Source: Gelatoporia subvermispora B
Taxonomy: Eukaryota; Basidiomycota; Agaricomycetes; Polyporales; Gelatoporiaceae
Direction of reading: 5' to 3'
DNA length: 64,000 bases
NCBI GenBank assembly: GCA_000320605.2
Contig: KB445825.1
Coordinates: forward strand, 1-64,000
Positions 35,252-46,110 of this stretch are shown piece after piece. How positions within the stretch are numbered: the first letter of the stretch is position 1; every line of letters begins with the position of its first letter. The position numbers were made by a program, and so were the translations under genes. The notes under the pieces were generated by a model that saw only the letters and a list, made by a program, of their open reading frames with translations, did not search any database and had not been told where the DNA came from.

Positions 35252-36066
35252 TGTGCGCGCATCTGAGATCCAAGATAAGAATTTGTATAGAGCTGGACCA
35301 CCTCTTAGCCAGGAGCTGCAGCGAAGTGGCAACATTGCAGCTGCGGCATCCCATCAATAACTCGTTCGAGAATAATGCTCTAACATTCCACGTCCCCTGC
35401 AAGCAAATGGACAGGGAGGAAAGACACTTTGATGATATCGCGCACAAAACAGATGCAATTGCGCACCATGAACTTTCCGAAGAGAGTGAGAGCGTTGTCA
35501 GGGCTTTGTATGAGGCGACATCGGATCCAGACGGGAAAGTATCATGACCGACGCCCCCGGGTAACCAAGCGTCCAATAACTCTAAGGCGCCGAGAGATGC
35601 GGTGGAGCCCAACACGTTAGAGTCGTATATGAATGTCTTGAACGAACGTGCGAAGGTGAGGCTACGCAAATTGTCGAATAATATGAGCGTCTCAGGCGAG
35701 ATCCTGAGCTGAGGATCAATTGTGATCTCGTGAAGGCTGGGGCATAGGGAGTTGATCGTGTAAAGAATATCGTCGGTTTTCCACCGAAGAAAACCTTGGT
35801 AGGACCACTTCTCGCTGTAGATGGTAATGGAGCGCAGCTCGGCAGGCAGGAAGGACAGGGGCCCCGGGTGGGAACCAATGTCTACCACCCATTTGAAGCT
35901 GCGTAGGGCAGGAAGCACATGCTTATCGCCCGCTTTCTCGAGCACAGCAGCGCAGAGAGATGGGTGTATCCATTGCTCATCTTCACGAAGGACTAAGTGG
36001 CGCACACGACGTGCATAGATCTTGAAGTTTGACCATGTAGCGCTTGAGATTTCGTGTTTGAGGACC

Positions 36067-39000
36067 TAGTGCTTTGCAGGGGTGAACCCCCGGGTGTCCG
36101 GAGCATCACCCCTACCCCTACCCGCCACGGGTACGGACCCGTCAGACGGGTACGGGTATCGCAAGGGTAGCGCGGGTACACGAGGGTGAGGGGTTCATAT
36201 ACGGGTTGTCACTCCGAGTAGGCCTCTGCTCTCATTCACTGTACAGTACAAGCTCGTCCTACATGCGCGATCCACACTAAATCTGATCCGCGTCCTCATC
36301 TGCATCCCGTGTGACCTCAAGGATATGTTTGTCCTTGAGAAGTCCGTGGCGATACCACTCACCGAGACACAGAAGTGCACGGACAGACTCGCCCGAGAGG
36401 CCGTTTCGTATGTGTGAGAGAAGGAGCCGCCCGCGGCTAAAAATGCGTTCGACCGCGACCGATGTCGCTGATAGAACTCTATCAGCGCACGCAAAATGGC
36501 AAAATCTCAAGGAAGGAGCTCACCTGGGACACTGAGATAGTCCAGGGCCATCCGTGACAGCCGCGGATAGTCCCGCTGCTGTTGCTCTTCAAGCCACCAT
36601 GCAAGGGCATCCTTGACGTCTACCCGGGGTGCTGATAGGTACCGGGTGAGTTCGTCATGCTCATGTTGATCTGATGGCGACATAGGTCCAAATGCGAGGC
36701 TGTCGAACATGTTTGACGACGCCTATCGAGTCCGGTGAGCCTTGCATTGCTGTCTCACTAACAAGAACGGATGTGTGCTTACCTGTATCCCACCCGGGGC
36801 TCTGCCGGTGTCCAGCAGTTCGATATCTGACGACGCGGACGACCCACTGTCCGTTTGTGCGTAGAGACGCTCCCACTCCTCCCGAGCGATGCGTTCTGCC
36901 TCGTCTACCCAACACGCATCTCGCTGAGCCTCTCGGAAGTAGGCTAGCTTGTGACGAGGGTGCAGGACTACAGGCCCTGAGATTAGCCCACCAGATGTAT
37001 GAATGTGAAGATGAAATCTCGCTCACCCATAGCGACTCGGTAGAGATACGAGTCTTCACATTTCAGATAATACTTGTACAGAGTTTGATTTGCGATCTTG
37101 AGTGCAGCCCGGATTGATGGCGCATAGGCATCGTCCTTTGAGTCTGCTGCGAGCTTTTTCTTGATGATATCCATTGCTGGGATTACGGAAGCCAGATTTT
37201 GATCATCGCGCGAGAAGAATTGAGTAGCATCGTAGAAAATCTGGCACAGCTATCATCAATAGGATTCCTAATGTGAGACATCATGTGACGTACCTTGAGA
37301 ACGTCACGAAGCTGCGTGGCAACCAACCACTCGCTGTCACTCATCTCGTACCTCCGCAAATCGAGCGAGCGATTTGCTGTGATATTGTCGACTGCTTGTC
37401 GATACTCTACGGCAAAACTCAGCATCTCGTACGTCGAGTTCCACCGTGTAGCCACATCCCGCGGCATTTTCCGGTCAGCCAATCCAAGCTGCTTTAGGCC
37501 CTCTGACCATGCCGGCAGCAGCTTCGTTGGGGAGTTGATTATCGCAAATGCCAGCTTGCGAATCTATCGGATAATGTCAGGTATGAACCTTTGCACACAG
37601 CAGATTATCACTAACCTTGGTAAGAACCAGACGAACAGGTTGCTGGTCTGCATGGAAGGCGCTCGGATCACTCTCTATTTGCTCACTAGCACCAAGGCAG
37701 TCGTCCTCAGCCTCGTTACCCTCAGATAGCGAGCTTATCTCCTCATACTCGGCCTCTCGTGCCATCTCATCAAGCACGCGCTCGGCCTCACTCAACTCGG
37801 ATGCCGCGCGACCCTTCGGAACATCAAACTGACGTAGCAGACTCTTTGCCACCAGGTTGATGATATGTGCAAAACATCTGGTGCGATACTCATCACCTAG
37901 AAAAGCGTCGACCTGGAGGGCGAGGCGATCAACCATCGAGTCGTTGGCAGATGCATTATCTGCTGTGAGACCGAGCATCTGTTAAACAAAAATGTGAGTA
38001 AAATATCACATATGTCGCTTGCTGATTACCTTTGTAGTCACACCAAACCTATCGAGAATATTCTCAAAGGCGTTTGCGAGGTTTGCGCCTGAATGCGACC
38101 GCGGCAACTCTACGATATCAATTAAGGTCTGCAGCATCTTGCCATTTCGAACGAAGTGCGCTGTGACGGCCATAAACGGCTTATGGTTTGGTGAAGTCCA
38201 ACAGTCCGTCGCAAAACTGATGCGACCTTTGTGTGCCTGGGTCACTGGTGAGTCAAGTAAATGTCATTGTCGAGCACCTCTTACCTTGAGCATACGAGAT
38301 ATATGCTCGTGTGCTCGTGTGAACACAGTATGGACATCCCGTGAGACTGTCGCGGTCGACGGAAGCCAGTAGTCTGGGCGTCCAGTCTTCATAAGGTCTC
38401 GAAATCCAGGGTCTTCAACGAGTGACAGCGGGCGCAGACTCTGTGCGAACCATCGAACAAGAGCCGCCCTGCAATTATCATCGAGTCAGCATTTGATAGT
38501 AAGTTCTTCACATGCATACATACCTTGTTTCGGGCGCCGTTCGCTGACGAGTTGAATAGGTCACTCCCTTTGACTTGACACGCTGGAAGGCATCTGTGAT
38601 AGACCCCGACTGCGCGAACTTGACAAGCGCCTCACGGGCGAGATTGAGATCTCGTACTTGGCGCACAGCCTTGACGGCCTCTTCACCCCAGCACCGTTCA
38701 GCATGGTTCCGTAAGTTGCTTGTTGATGTGGAATCCTTTGTATCGATGTAACGAAGGATAGCGTCTTTACAGTGTGCACTTGCATTGGCACATTGGAAGA
38801 CGTGCGCGATACGGCCTATCTTGCTCGTGTGAATGGTAACTGTCGGCTTATATAGAGCATATATCGGAGACGTCCAGCGCCTTTGAAGGCGCTCTATAGA
38901 GCAAATCGAGTAGGTGAGTAATTATTGGCCATCAGAGATAATGCACTTACCAAGCTGCTCCTGCGGAGTTACTTCAGTATCGCTAATGACAATTACCTCG

Positions 39001-39601
39001 GAGTTTGCATGAGCCGCATCCTCTTCCTCCTCAGTGCGAACATATGCGCGATGGTTCAAACCCGGAGTTGCAGCTGGGATTGAAACCGGAGCTGCTGGTG
39101 CCGAGATCTGAATCAATGGTGTAAGTTCAAGAGAGCTTCTCTGAGATGTGATGATTGACTTGACCTGTGAAGACTCTAGCTGACCCGTCGGCTGTGCCTT
39201 CGGCTGCGCAGCCTGTATTTTTGGCCTGCGTCCCTCAGCCTCGGCAATAGCCTCGGCGGCTTTCTCCGTGAGCTTGCGTTTGCGCACAGGACGAGTATCG
39301 GATTCAGGCATAGCGGTACCAACTATACAGATAGATGTGACAGAGTTCTCGGTGCCTGAAGGGCGGGCCTTCACGCAGCCAAAATAAAGTTTTGCTGATG
39401 TAATAACTTGATAATATTGCATGAACGAGCCAGCCACAAGGCTGACAGTGTGCCCGTCAGCCTGTTGCAAACATTCTAATTCAATTATTTACTGTAAGGG
39501 TACTTAAGGGTGAAGGGTACAATAATGGATACCCTTACCCCTACCCTTGATCGACCCTACCCTCCAACCCCGAGGGTTACCCGTACCCCTGCAAAGCACT
39601 A
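36067..39601 (-). mobile_element. Complete hAT-superfamily DNA transposon, 3.5 kb
   Basis: Ends are TAGTGCTTTGCAGGGGT and its reverse complement. An 8-bp target duplication TGAGGACC flanks it at 36059-36066 and 39602-39609, the diagnostic size for hAT. Both subterminal regions carry clusters of GGGTA/TACCC words, and the transposase gene runs on the minus strand (36277-39311). The element landed within the interrupted F-box gene. Two shortened relatives with the same ends lie at 34584-34925 and 40240-40742. Confidence 0.95.
36277..39311 (-). CDS. hAT transposase, apparently intact
   Basis: Catalyses cut-and-paste transposition as an RNase H-like DDE transposase in the nucleus. The frame from ATG 39311 to TAG at 36277 can be followed through about nine exons. 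Donor exons include 39311-38951, 38893-38524, 38468-38285, 38236-38030 and 37978-37616, and all tested junctions keep phase. Domains in order: a basic region (RPVRKRKLTEKA), a BED-type zinc finger (FQCANASAHC and later NLRNHAERCW), and the catalytic core with FATDCWTSPNHKPFMAVTAH, LGLTADNASANDSM and RCFAHIINLVAKS. An insertion region follows, then VVLHPRHKLAYF, and the C-terminal dimerisation domain with ATSVAVERIFSRGRLLLSH and IRNGLSGESVRALLCLGEW. I found no stop or frameshift. An autonomous element is plausible; expression is untested. Confidence 0.9.
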
Positions 39602-40239
39602 TGAGGACCTGCATCACAACGGAATATATGAAGTAAGTTACTTGACAGTCTTGGATACCGAACGATCTTACCAATGTCTCATGCGCACATATAACGCAGC
39701 ACGTCTCGCAAAGGTAATTCTCATTGTCTTCATTACAGTCACAAGCCTTCCCCGTCAAGTCCTCCACATCTTCCTGCTCGCTGTCTAAGGGCAACAGTCG
39801 TAGAAGAGGTTTCAAATCGTCCAGCTTGCTCCACAGGGCATCCAATGCAGCGTCTTGAAAACTTCTGCAGGTACGTGCAGAAGCGGCCAGTGTTTTCCTT
39901 CCATCCGGAAGACATTGAGTTTGCTCAAAGATTTCTCTGAGGATATCGTAATGGATACTCTGTGCTCGTGAGGGGGCAACTTCCATGATGGCGTATTGGT
40001 GTGAAAATGAGACGCTGCTTTCGTCTGGTTGCAACTTCAGACCTTCAGCGTTTCAGCTACGGAAGTAGCTGGCACAATTACGTATGGTGTGAATTGCTTA
40101 GCCGGCCGGGATGAAGGACGGAGCGTCTCTCCAGCCTTAAGTTAAAATTCGCAGATCGCTCACTCCAGGATGCTTTAAGAAGTCTTTTGATAACATCTAC
40201 GTTTACATTACAGGCGGATTTGTTATCCTATCTTTCGAC

Positions 40240-40742
40240 TAGTGCTTTGCAGGGGTACGGGTAACCCTCGGGGTTGGAGGGTAGGGTCGGCCAAGGGTAA
40301 GGGTAAGGGTATCCATTATTGTACCCTTCACCCTTGGGTACCCTTACGGTAAATAATTGAATTAGAATGTTTACAACAAGCTGACAGGCACACTGTTAGC
40401 CTTGTAGCTGGCTCGTTGTCCGTGCCCTTCTGTGTCTCGGTCACAGTGGTATCGACATGGGCTTCTCACTGAGGACAAACACATTCTTGAGGTCACACGG
40501 GATGCAGATGAGGACACAGATCAAATTTAGTGTTGTGATTGAGCATTTAGTACGAGCTTGTACTGTACAGTGAATGAGAGCAGAGGCCCACTCGGAGTGA
40601 CAACCCATATATGAACCCCTCACCCTCGTGTACCCGCGCCACCCTTGGAATACCCGTACCCGTCTGACGGGTACGTACCCGTGGCGGGTAAGGGTAGGGG
40701 TAATGCCCCGGACACCCGGGGGTTCACCCCTGCAAAGCACTA
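40240..40742. mobile_element. Internally deleted hAT copy, 503 bp
   Basis: Ends are TAGTGCTTTGCAGGGG and its reverse complement, with the 8-bp target duplication CTTTCGAC at 40232-40239 and 40743-40750. The left interior matches the right end of the 3.5-kb element (including the AATAATTGAATTAGAATG region). The right interior matches the transposase C-terminus end, where CTTGAGGTCACACGGGATGC is shared. This copy is therefore a deletion derivative lying in the opposite orientation, able to move only with transposase supplied in trans. Confidence 0.93.
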
Positions 40743-41008
40743 CTTTCGACATTACGCCGAACACCGAGCAAACATCGAGTTAGTTACTGGGAGACAGCGG
40801 CGTGCCAGGCCGGATCGGCTCGGCGGCCCGTCTGATATCCTATCGCTTGCCAGCTGCGCAGCGTCGAGTCGTTCTTGCACTGCTGCTCATCTCGACACTA
40901 CGAGAGAGTGGTCCATAGAGCTTGATCTACGAGCTGAGACTTCCAAGCTTCACATCCTGTGGTATGTATTTCATTCATAAAATATCAACTTCTCATACAG
41001 ACGCAATT

Positions 41009-42256
41009 ATGACGCGATTTTCAGAATTCATTATGAACTATCTTATTCCACGACCGAGGCTGCCTCCCGAGCTGACAGACAGGATGATCGACTTCTTACA
41101 TGACGATATTCCTACGCTCAAGACATGCGCTCTTGTATGTCGCGCGTGGGTCCCAGCCTCCCGCATGTATACTTTCGAAACCGTGTATACGCAAAAGGGC
41201 CGGCAACTCAAGTCGTTGCCCGGGCTCTTGCAGGAGTCGCCTACCCTTGGGGCGAACATCAAAAAGATATCAGTTGATGTCTACCAACGGGAACATGGAC
41301 CCATATTCGCATCTATCGCCAAACTCCTATCACATGTACGCGCCCTGGAGCTGTGTTGGAATCTTGGATATCCACTGGTGCCGGAGGACGTTGCGTCATT
41401 CAAGAACGTCACAAAGCTCGCTTTGACGATGATGGAACCGCCGAAATCAGATTATGCGCAACTTGCTCACGTGATCCTGGAATTTCGGCAGGTGAAGCAC
41501 TTGCAGCTGATGACTATGGACCGTTGGGTGGAGGATTCGGCGATTGCTGAGCTTGCGGCTGCACTGGCAACGCTTCCTCTCAAGCGCCTCAATGTCAAAA
41601 CCTGGAACGAGGTCATCGGCAGATGCGTGCAGATCGAGCCTTTGCGGGGTCTCACGAGTCTGTTGTATGCGCCAGTTGACGTCGGGACACCACCGCTACT
41701 CTCGACCTTCACAGCAGGGGTTTCGCACCTTGAGGAGATAATGGTGGTAATAAACCAAGAGCCCAGTACGTCATTCTTCAGGGACGCTTAGTTTGTCGTA
41801 AAGTCGATGTAAACAGCAAGGAACGACTTCCGGGACATGTTGCAAGCCTGCCCCGCTTCGCTCAAGATCCTGCGGATCGAGGGTACGCCTGGCAGCCTGC
41901 ACAGATTGGCGAAGATCATCGCAGAGATGACCTCACTAGACTTCCCGGTCGTAAACGTCCACTTCACATGCATCTGTCACCGTTGGAATCCGCGCGAGAG
42001 TCTCGAGCTCAGCAGTTTTGCGAGCCTGCTTGAGAAGGACTGGCCCCGGATCCCTCACAAGAATTTGAAGCTGGTGTACGATCAGTTGCGCGAGCCTTCG
42101 CATCATGGAATGCCCAGGTCAGGACGCGAGCGAGATTATGCGTACGAGGGTGAGGCATTGCAAGTATTTCATGATGCGATTGATCGTGGCGATGTCTCGC
42201 TTGTCTTTGTGCCCGCATGGCAGAATGCTAGAACGACAACCTTTCTGGAGGATTGA
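41009..42256 (+). CDS. F-box protein, 398 aa
   Basis: A probable SCF ubiquitin-ligase adaptor. Two exons, 41009-41765 and 41817-42256, joined in phase 1; 1197 nt. The N-terminal F-box reads RLPPELTDRMIDFLHDDIPT and continues LKTCALVCRAWVPASRMYTF, a very typical match. The rest is leucine-rich with weak repeats: VRALELCWNLG, VKHLQLMTMDRW, LPLKRLNVKTWNE, LTSLLYAPVD and, in exon 2, PASLKILRIEGTPGSLHRL. The ATG at 41009 is chosen because it is the first one leading the F-box; the frame is open further upstream. It lies just downstream of the internally deleted hAT copy. It shares length, intron position and phase with the minus-strand gene at 61550-62793, so the two are paralogues. Confidence 0.88.
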
Positions 42257-42972
42257 GGCGAAATCTCAGCTCTTTGTACGTAGTGACTCTGCAAAGTTTT
42301 AGCGTATCTTACTTTGTAATCAGTAGGCTAGCATGATCTTCATCGAACGCATTATATCGGCCAATTCTCGCAAGCGACACCAGACGACACCACTGCGACA
42401 GGTCACAGCCACCTTGAAACAGAACACGTGATTCTTTACGTGATTCTCCACGCGACAACGCGAGATGGGATCTGGAGGAGTGGCGTGACGCGTTTACCCC
42501 GGTATGGTAGGAGCGTCGACGTCTTCGCGTTGGACGTGCCTCGATCGAACGCTCCACCCGTCCCCCGAGCTTATTGTACAGACCCGAACCGCAATGTCAC
42601 CAACCCTTACGCAAAATCACTGAGTTTGTTGGCGTACTTGGGACACTGACCAACGCGAGTTTGCCTGCGCGCAGTGGAGCCACCTGGATGCTAGGAACAA
42701 AGGTGGCTCAGCTGGAGCATCTGGTGGACCCGTACGTTGCTTTTTTTTGGTATGCACACACGACAGAATAAAGTCGTTGCTAAATTTCTCTTTCTTCGAC
42801 TATGAACATTTCAATTATATGGGCAGAGGCTTGACTATGGACGTCTGGGCTGTGGTGCAAGGACTGGCCTGGGTCAGGACAGCCCAGAGTAATTAGCAGG
42901 TGTGTGTGAGCCAAAAAGGTGACATCATGGATCGGGGTGCTGTCTGCAGACCAGTGACCGTCCGCTCTCCGA
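42257..42972. other. Intergenic, nothing recognised
   Basis: The 3' flank of the F-box gene and distal 5' flank of the HAM1-like gene. No readable domain. Confidence 0.45.
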
Positions 42973-43010
42973 TGACGTCGCCGCTCGTTGGCTGCGAGTC
43001 TCGTATATAA
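42973..43010 (+). promoter_or_regulatory. Core promoter candidates of the HAM1-like gene
   Basis: A TATATAA box at 43004-43010 lies 53 bp upstream of the ATG at 43063. TGACGTCG at 42973-42980 resembles a CRE/ATF site. Spacing suits a basidiomycete promoter, but neither site has been tested. Confidence 0.5.
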
Positions 43011-43062
43011 CGGTCGCGAGCAAGTTGAACCGACCCAATTCTCTCTCTTTCCCACTCCAGTC

Positions 43063-46000
43063 ATGTCTCTCCCCCAAGCTACCAAAGACGTCGGAGACCA
43101 TCCAGCAAAGAACTCTGTCGTCGACCCCGTCAACAAGCAGCAGCAGGCCGCTGATGTCGACCGCAAGCTCCGCTTCTACGGCGTCGTCCAGGCTCTTCGT
43201 GAGTCGCGGATGCCGACGAACGACCAGATCGACCGCATGATAGCATACGCGCTCGAGCACTCACCCGTCGACACCTCCGCCCTCTCGCCCGACGGACAGC
43301 AGCTCATCAGCGACATGCGCGACATACTCGACACCATGCGTGTCATGGTCCGCGAGAAGAATGCCGACGAGCTCTTCCAGAACTTCATCTGGCACACGGG
43401 TCAGGCGGACCTCTCGAAGGCAAAGAAGGACCCCAATGAGGTCATCCCCGTCAATCAAGAGAAGGCGAAGGCAGACGGCCAGCAGGCAGTCCAGCACCTC
43501 CGCACAATCTTCTCACTCATCCTCACCAACTCTGAGGTCCGCAAGCTAGTCTCCGACTTTGGCATCATCGGCCGCGACCTCTTGGCTCGCGGCGCGAGCA
43601 AGGTCGCTGATGCGGCGCGTCCGGATGAAGAGCGCCTGCGTACTGTTGACGACACTGCCCCTAGAGATCAATTTGTGACGGAGGGCGGGCGGACCATTGG
43701 TCCTGACGAGACTCCGGTGAGTATTCGCTAAGCGTGTGCGCATATATGTGTCTCTTGCGCATATAGTCAGTCTCAGTGCTCGATGAACGTTGTATGCTCA
43801 CATACTATGCAGGTTCTTGAAGCACGCATCCCGGGCACTGACACGGCTATCTCTCAACACCCACGTGAACCTCTTGGCCACGGTGCGACTGTGAAACAGG
43901 GCAATGGCGAAGTTAAGAGCGGTGCCGAGGCCATGCAGGAGGCCCAGGAACGCAAGGAAGAGCTGAAGGAGCGTGCAACGGTAGATATATGTGTGCTGAT
44001 ATCGTCGTGACCACCTCAAGCTGACCCTCGTGTGACACCCAGGCTGAAGCGCAGAACCAGAAGCAAGATTTGAACAATGTCGTCGGCGACGATCCTGTTC
44101 CGAACGACGCGGAGGAGGCACAGGCGAAGAAGCAGGGTCTCTTCGGCAAACTTCGCGGCATGCGAGACAACATGGTCGATCGGATCCCCGACGAACACAA
44201 AGATCGTGCGAATGATCATTACGACAGAGCGAAGCAGTTCCTCACGGAGGAATACTTCCCGGAAGAGCGTAGGGATCAATTCATCTACCGTGGCAAGAAA
44301 GTATGTGTTACATCGCTCCAGCGCAAGAGATAGCTCACTGATATCACCTGCAGGTGATCCTTGAATGCCAGAAGCACAAGGATTATCAGGCGTCCATGGA
44401 ATGGCTTCTCAACTTCCTTGAGGAGTACGCTGGCCACGGAAAGACAGTTGCTGCGCAGGGTAAGTGGCAATCTGACAGTCTTCTGATCTGTTGCACATCA
44501 TAAACTATGTCACTGCAGGCAAAGACGCGCACCAACAAGCCACCTCCGACAACTCCCTTCAGCAGGCGACAAGTGAGCTTCGTGCGCTCCTTGAGCGCTT
44601 CGCAAACGGCATGAGCCTTGACGTCATCGGCGACGCGATGCGCGCTCTGTATGACGACGCCCAGCAGGACGAGGAGCTTCGTAACTGGTTCCACCAGTGC
44701 GATGCGTATGCTCGTAGGGTATGTTCTCGAACCCCATCAGGTAATTATCTCGAATGAACTGATGTGAGTTTCTCTAGGTCCTTCTCGATGCGGGCTTTGT
44801 GCTCGAGCCAAAGTGCAACGACGAGGCGAACCAACTGCGCGAGAGCGGAAGGCGGTTCTACGATGACAAGTACAAGGGCCACTTCGACAACTTGTTCTCG
44901 AGCATGGGCGACTGGTTCCGTGCGATGGGTGACGACCCGTTGAACAAGCGGCAAGTATTCGTTCAAATCAGTGGCTCCGGATGTTCGTCTCATACGTGCG
45001 ATATAGCTTCGGCCAGGACTGGGCGCGGTTGACGAAGGATCTGCTCTTCGACAATGAGGGGAGCCTCAAATTCAAGCCTGAGCTATGGATGGACGTCCGC
45101 AAGGTTATCTTGCCAAGCATCATCGATAGGGTGAGCCCACAGCTTCCGAAGGGTGTTGAACGTTTTATTGACGCTGCTCATCGTATAGGTCGGCTACGTC
45201 CCAATTCCGCGCATCGAATACACCGACGACGCGCTCGATCTCGTCATCGAGAACCTCGCGCTCTCTGGTCGTAACCTCTTCCCGAATGTCGTCAGTGTCG
45301 AGGCACACAACTACATGAAGTTCAGCCCGTACAACGCCATTACGTGAGTCTTCTGCTCGTCGACCTCACCTCGTTGCGATGACTTATGTGATCTTGTCAG
45401 TGACGAGGCCCACCACGAATTCATCCTCACATTCGGCCAGATCCAGGCTGATATGCGCGACGTTGCTTTCTACTTCAGGAAGAAGACAGGCTTCCCGAAG
45501 CTGTCTGACTCTGGTCTCGCTGATGTCCTACTCAGTGGCGAGGGTTTGACTGTCACTGCGCACGTCGTAGGTGCTGGCGCCGACCGCTCGAGCGTATTCA
45601 AGGTAAAGAACGTGAATGTCAAGGTTGCCACCCTCAAGTTCTCGATCCGGGACTCAAAGCATGACACGCTGTACAAGACGCTGCGACCGCTCGCGACGGG
45701 CCTGGTGAAGCGGCAGCTGCAGAAAGCGATCGCGGATGCAGTGACCACGGGGCTAGAGTACGTCGACGGGCAACTCGTGGGCGTGCGCGACCGGATGGCG
45801 GACGCGAAGGAGAGCGAGGACAAGAGTCGGACACAGGTGCTGCAGGAGATGTTCCAGCGGAACAAGGACGAGGCGCAGAGCGTGAAGGGCAAAGCGGACC
45901 AGAAGACGGGTCAGTTCAAGGTGGTGAGCAAGAGAGACTCGGCGATCATGCCGCAGGCGGGACACCCTGCCGGGTGGGCCAACCGAACACAGGAGCGCGC

Positions 46001-46110
46001 GGAGGCGGCGGTGCAGGGCGAGGGATGGAGGAGCGCTGCGTGAGTATCTTCCTGCGATCTTGGTCGAGGTGCTTGCTGACATCCATCACCACAGATTCGA
46101 CGTCGTCTAA
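43063..46110 (+). CDS. HAM1-type protein (TULIP-like C-terminal domain), 830 aa
   Basis: Resembles the fungal HAM1 family (N- and C-terminal HAM1 domains, the latter formerly DUF4449), thought to contain a lipid-binding BPI-like fold. Ten exons: 43063-43716, 43813-43980, 44043-44300, 44354-44459, 44519-44718, 44778-44950, 45007-45130, 45189-45343, 45401-46039, 46095-46110; 2493 nt, all phases correct. Landmarks: ADVDRKLRFYGVVQALRESR near the N-terminus, QQLISDMRDILDTMR, a charged disordered stretch at residues about 220-310, LFGKLRGMRDNMVDRIPDEH, a helical middle (ELRNWFHQCDAYARRVLLDA), and IPRIEYTDDALDLVIENLAL followed by LSGRNLFPNVVSVEAHNYMK, the most conserved part. It ends AAFDVV. The intron at 44951 uses a GC donor (gcaagt). 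The start is the first ATG after the promoter elements. Probable role: membrane or lipid-droplet association; inference only. Confidence 0.88.

Larger units (their letters stand above)
34095..39986 (-). pseudogene. F-box/LRR gene split by three transposon insertions
   Basis: Host coding pieces on the minus strand are 39986-39602, 36058-35252, 35004-34926 and 34575-34095. With one copy of each target duplication kept, they sum to 1752 nt, read continuously with no stop, and encode about 583 aa; a short in-phase intron near 39640 cannot be excluded. The N-terminus reads SIHYDILREIFEQTQCLPDG and then ASARTCRSFQDAALDALWSK, a typical basidiomycete F-box. Downstream come WSNFKIYARRVRHLVL, LPALRSFKWVVDIG, PSLHEITIDPQLRIS and, across the last junctions, SLPNLLALLYPLRRLERL and WPNLRSLRIEV: leucine-rich repeats. 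Interruptions are a hAT transposon (36067-39601), a foldback element (35007-35251) and a hAT MITE (34584-34925). The undamaged frame implies recent inactivation. The first ATG after the last upstream stop that leads the F-box is at 39986. Confidence 0.85.

Noticed and set aside
42780..43260. Minus-strand frames over the start of the HAM1-like gene
   Set aside because: Shadows of a GC-rich coding exon; the plus strand has a family match and correct splicing.
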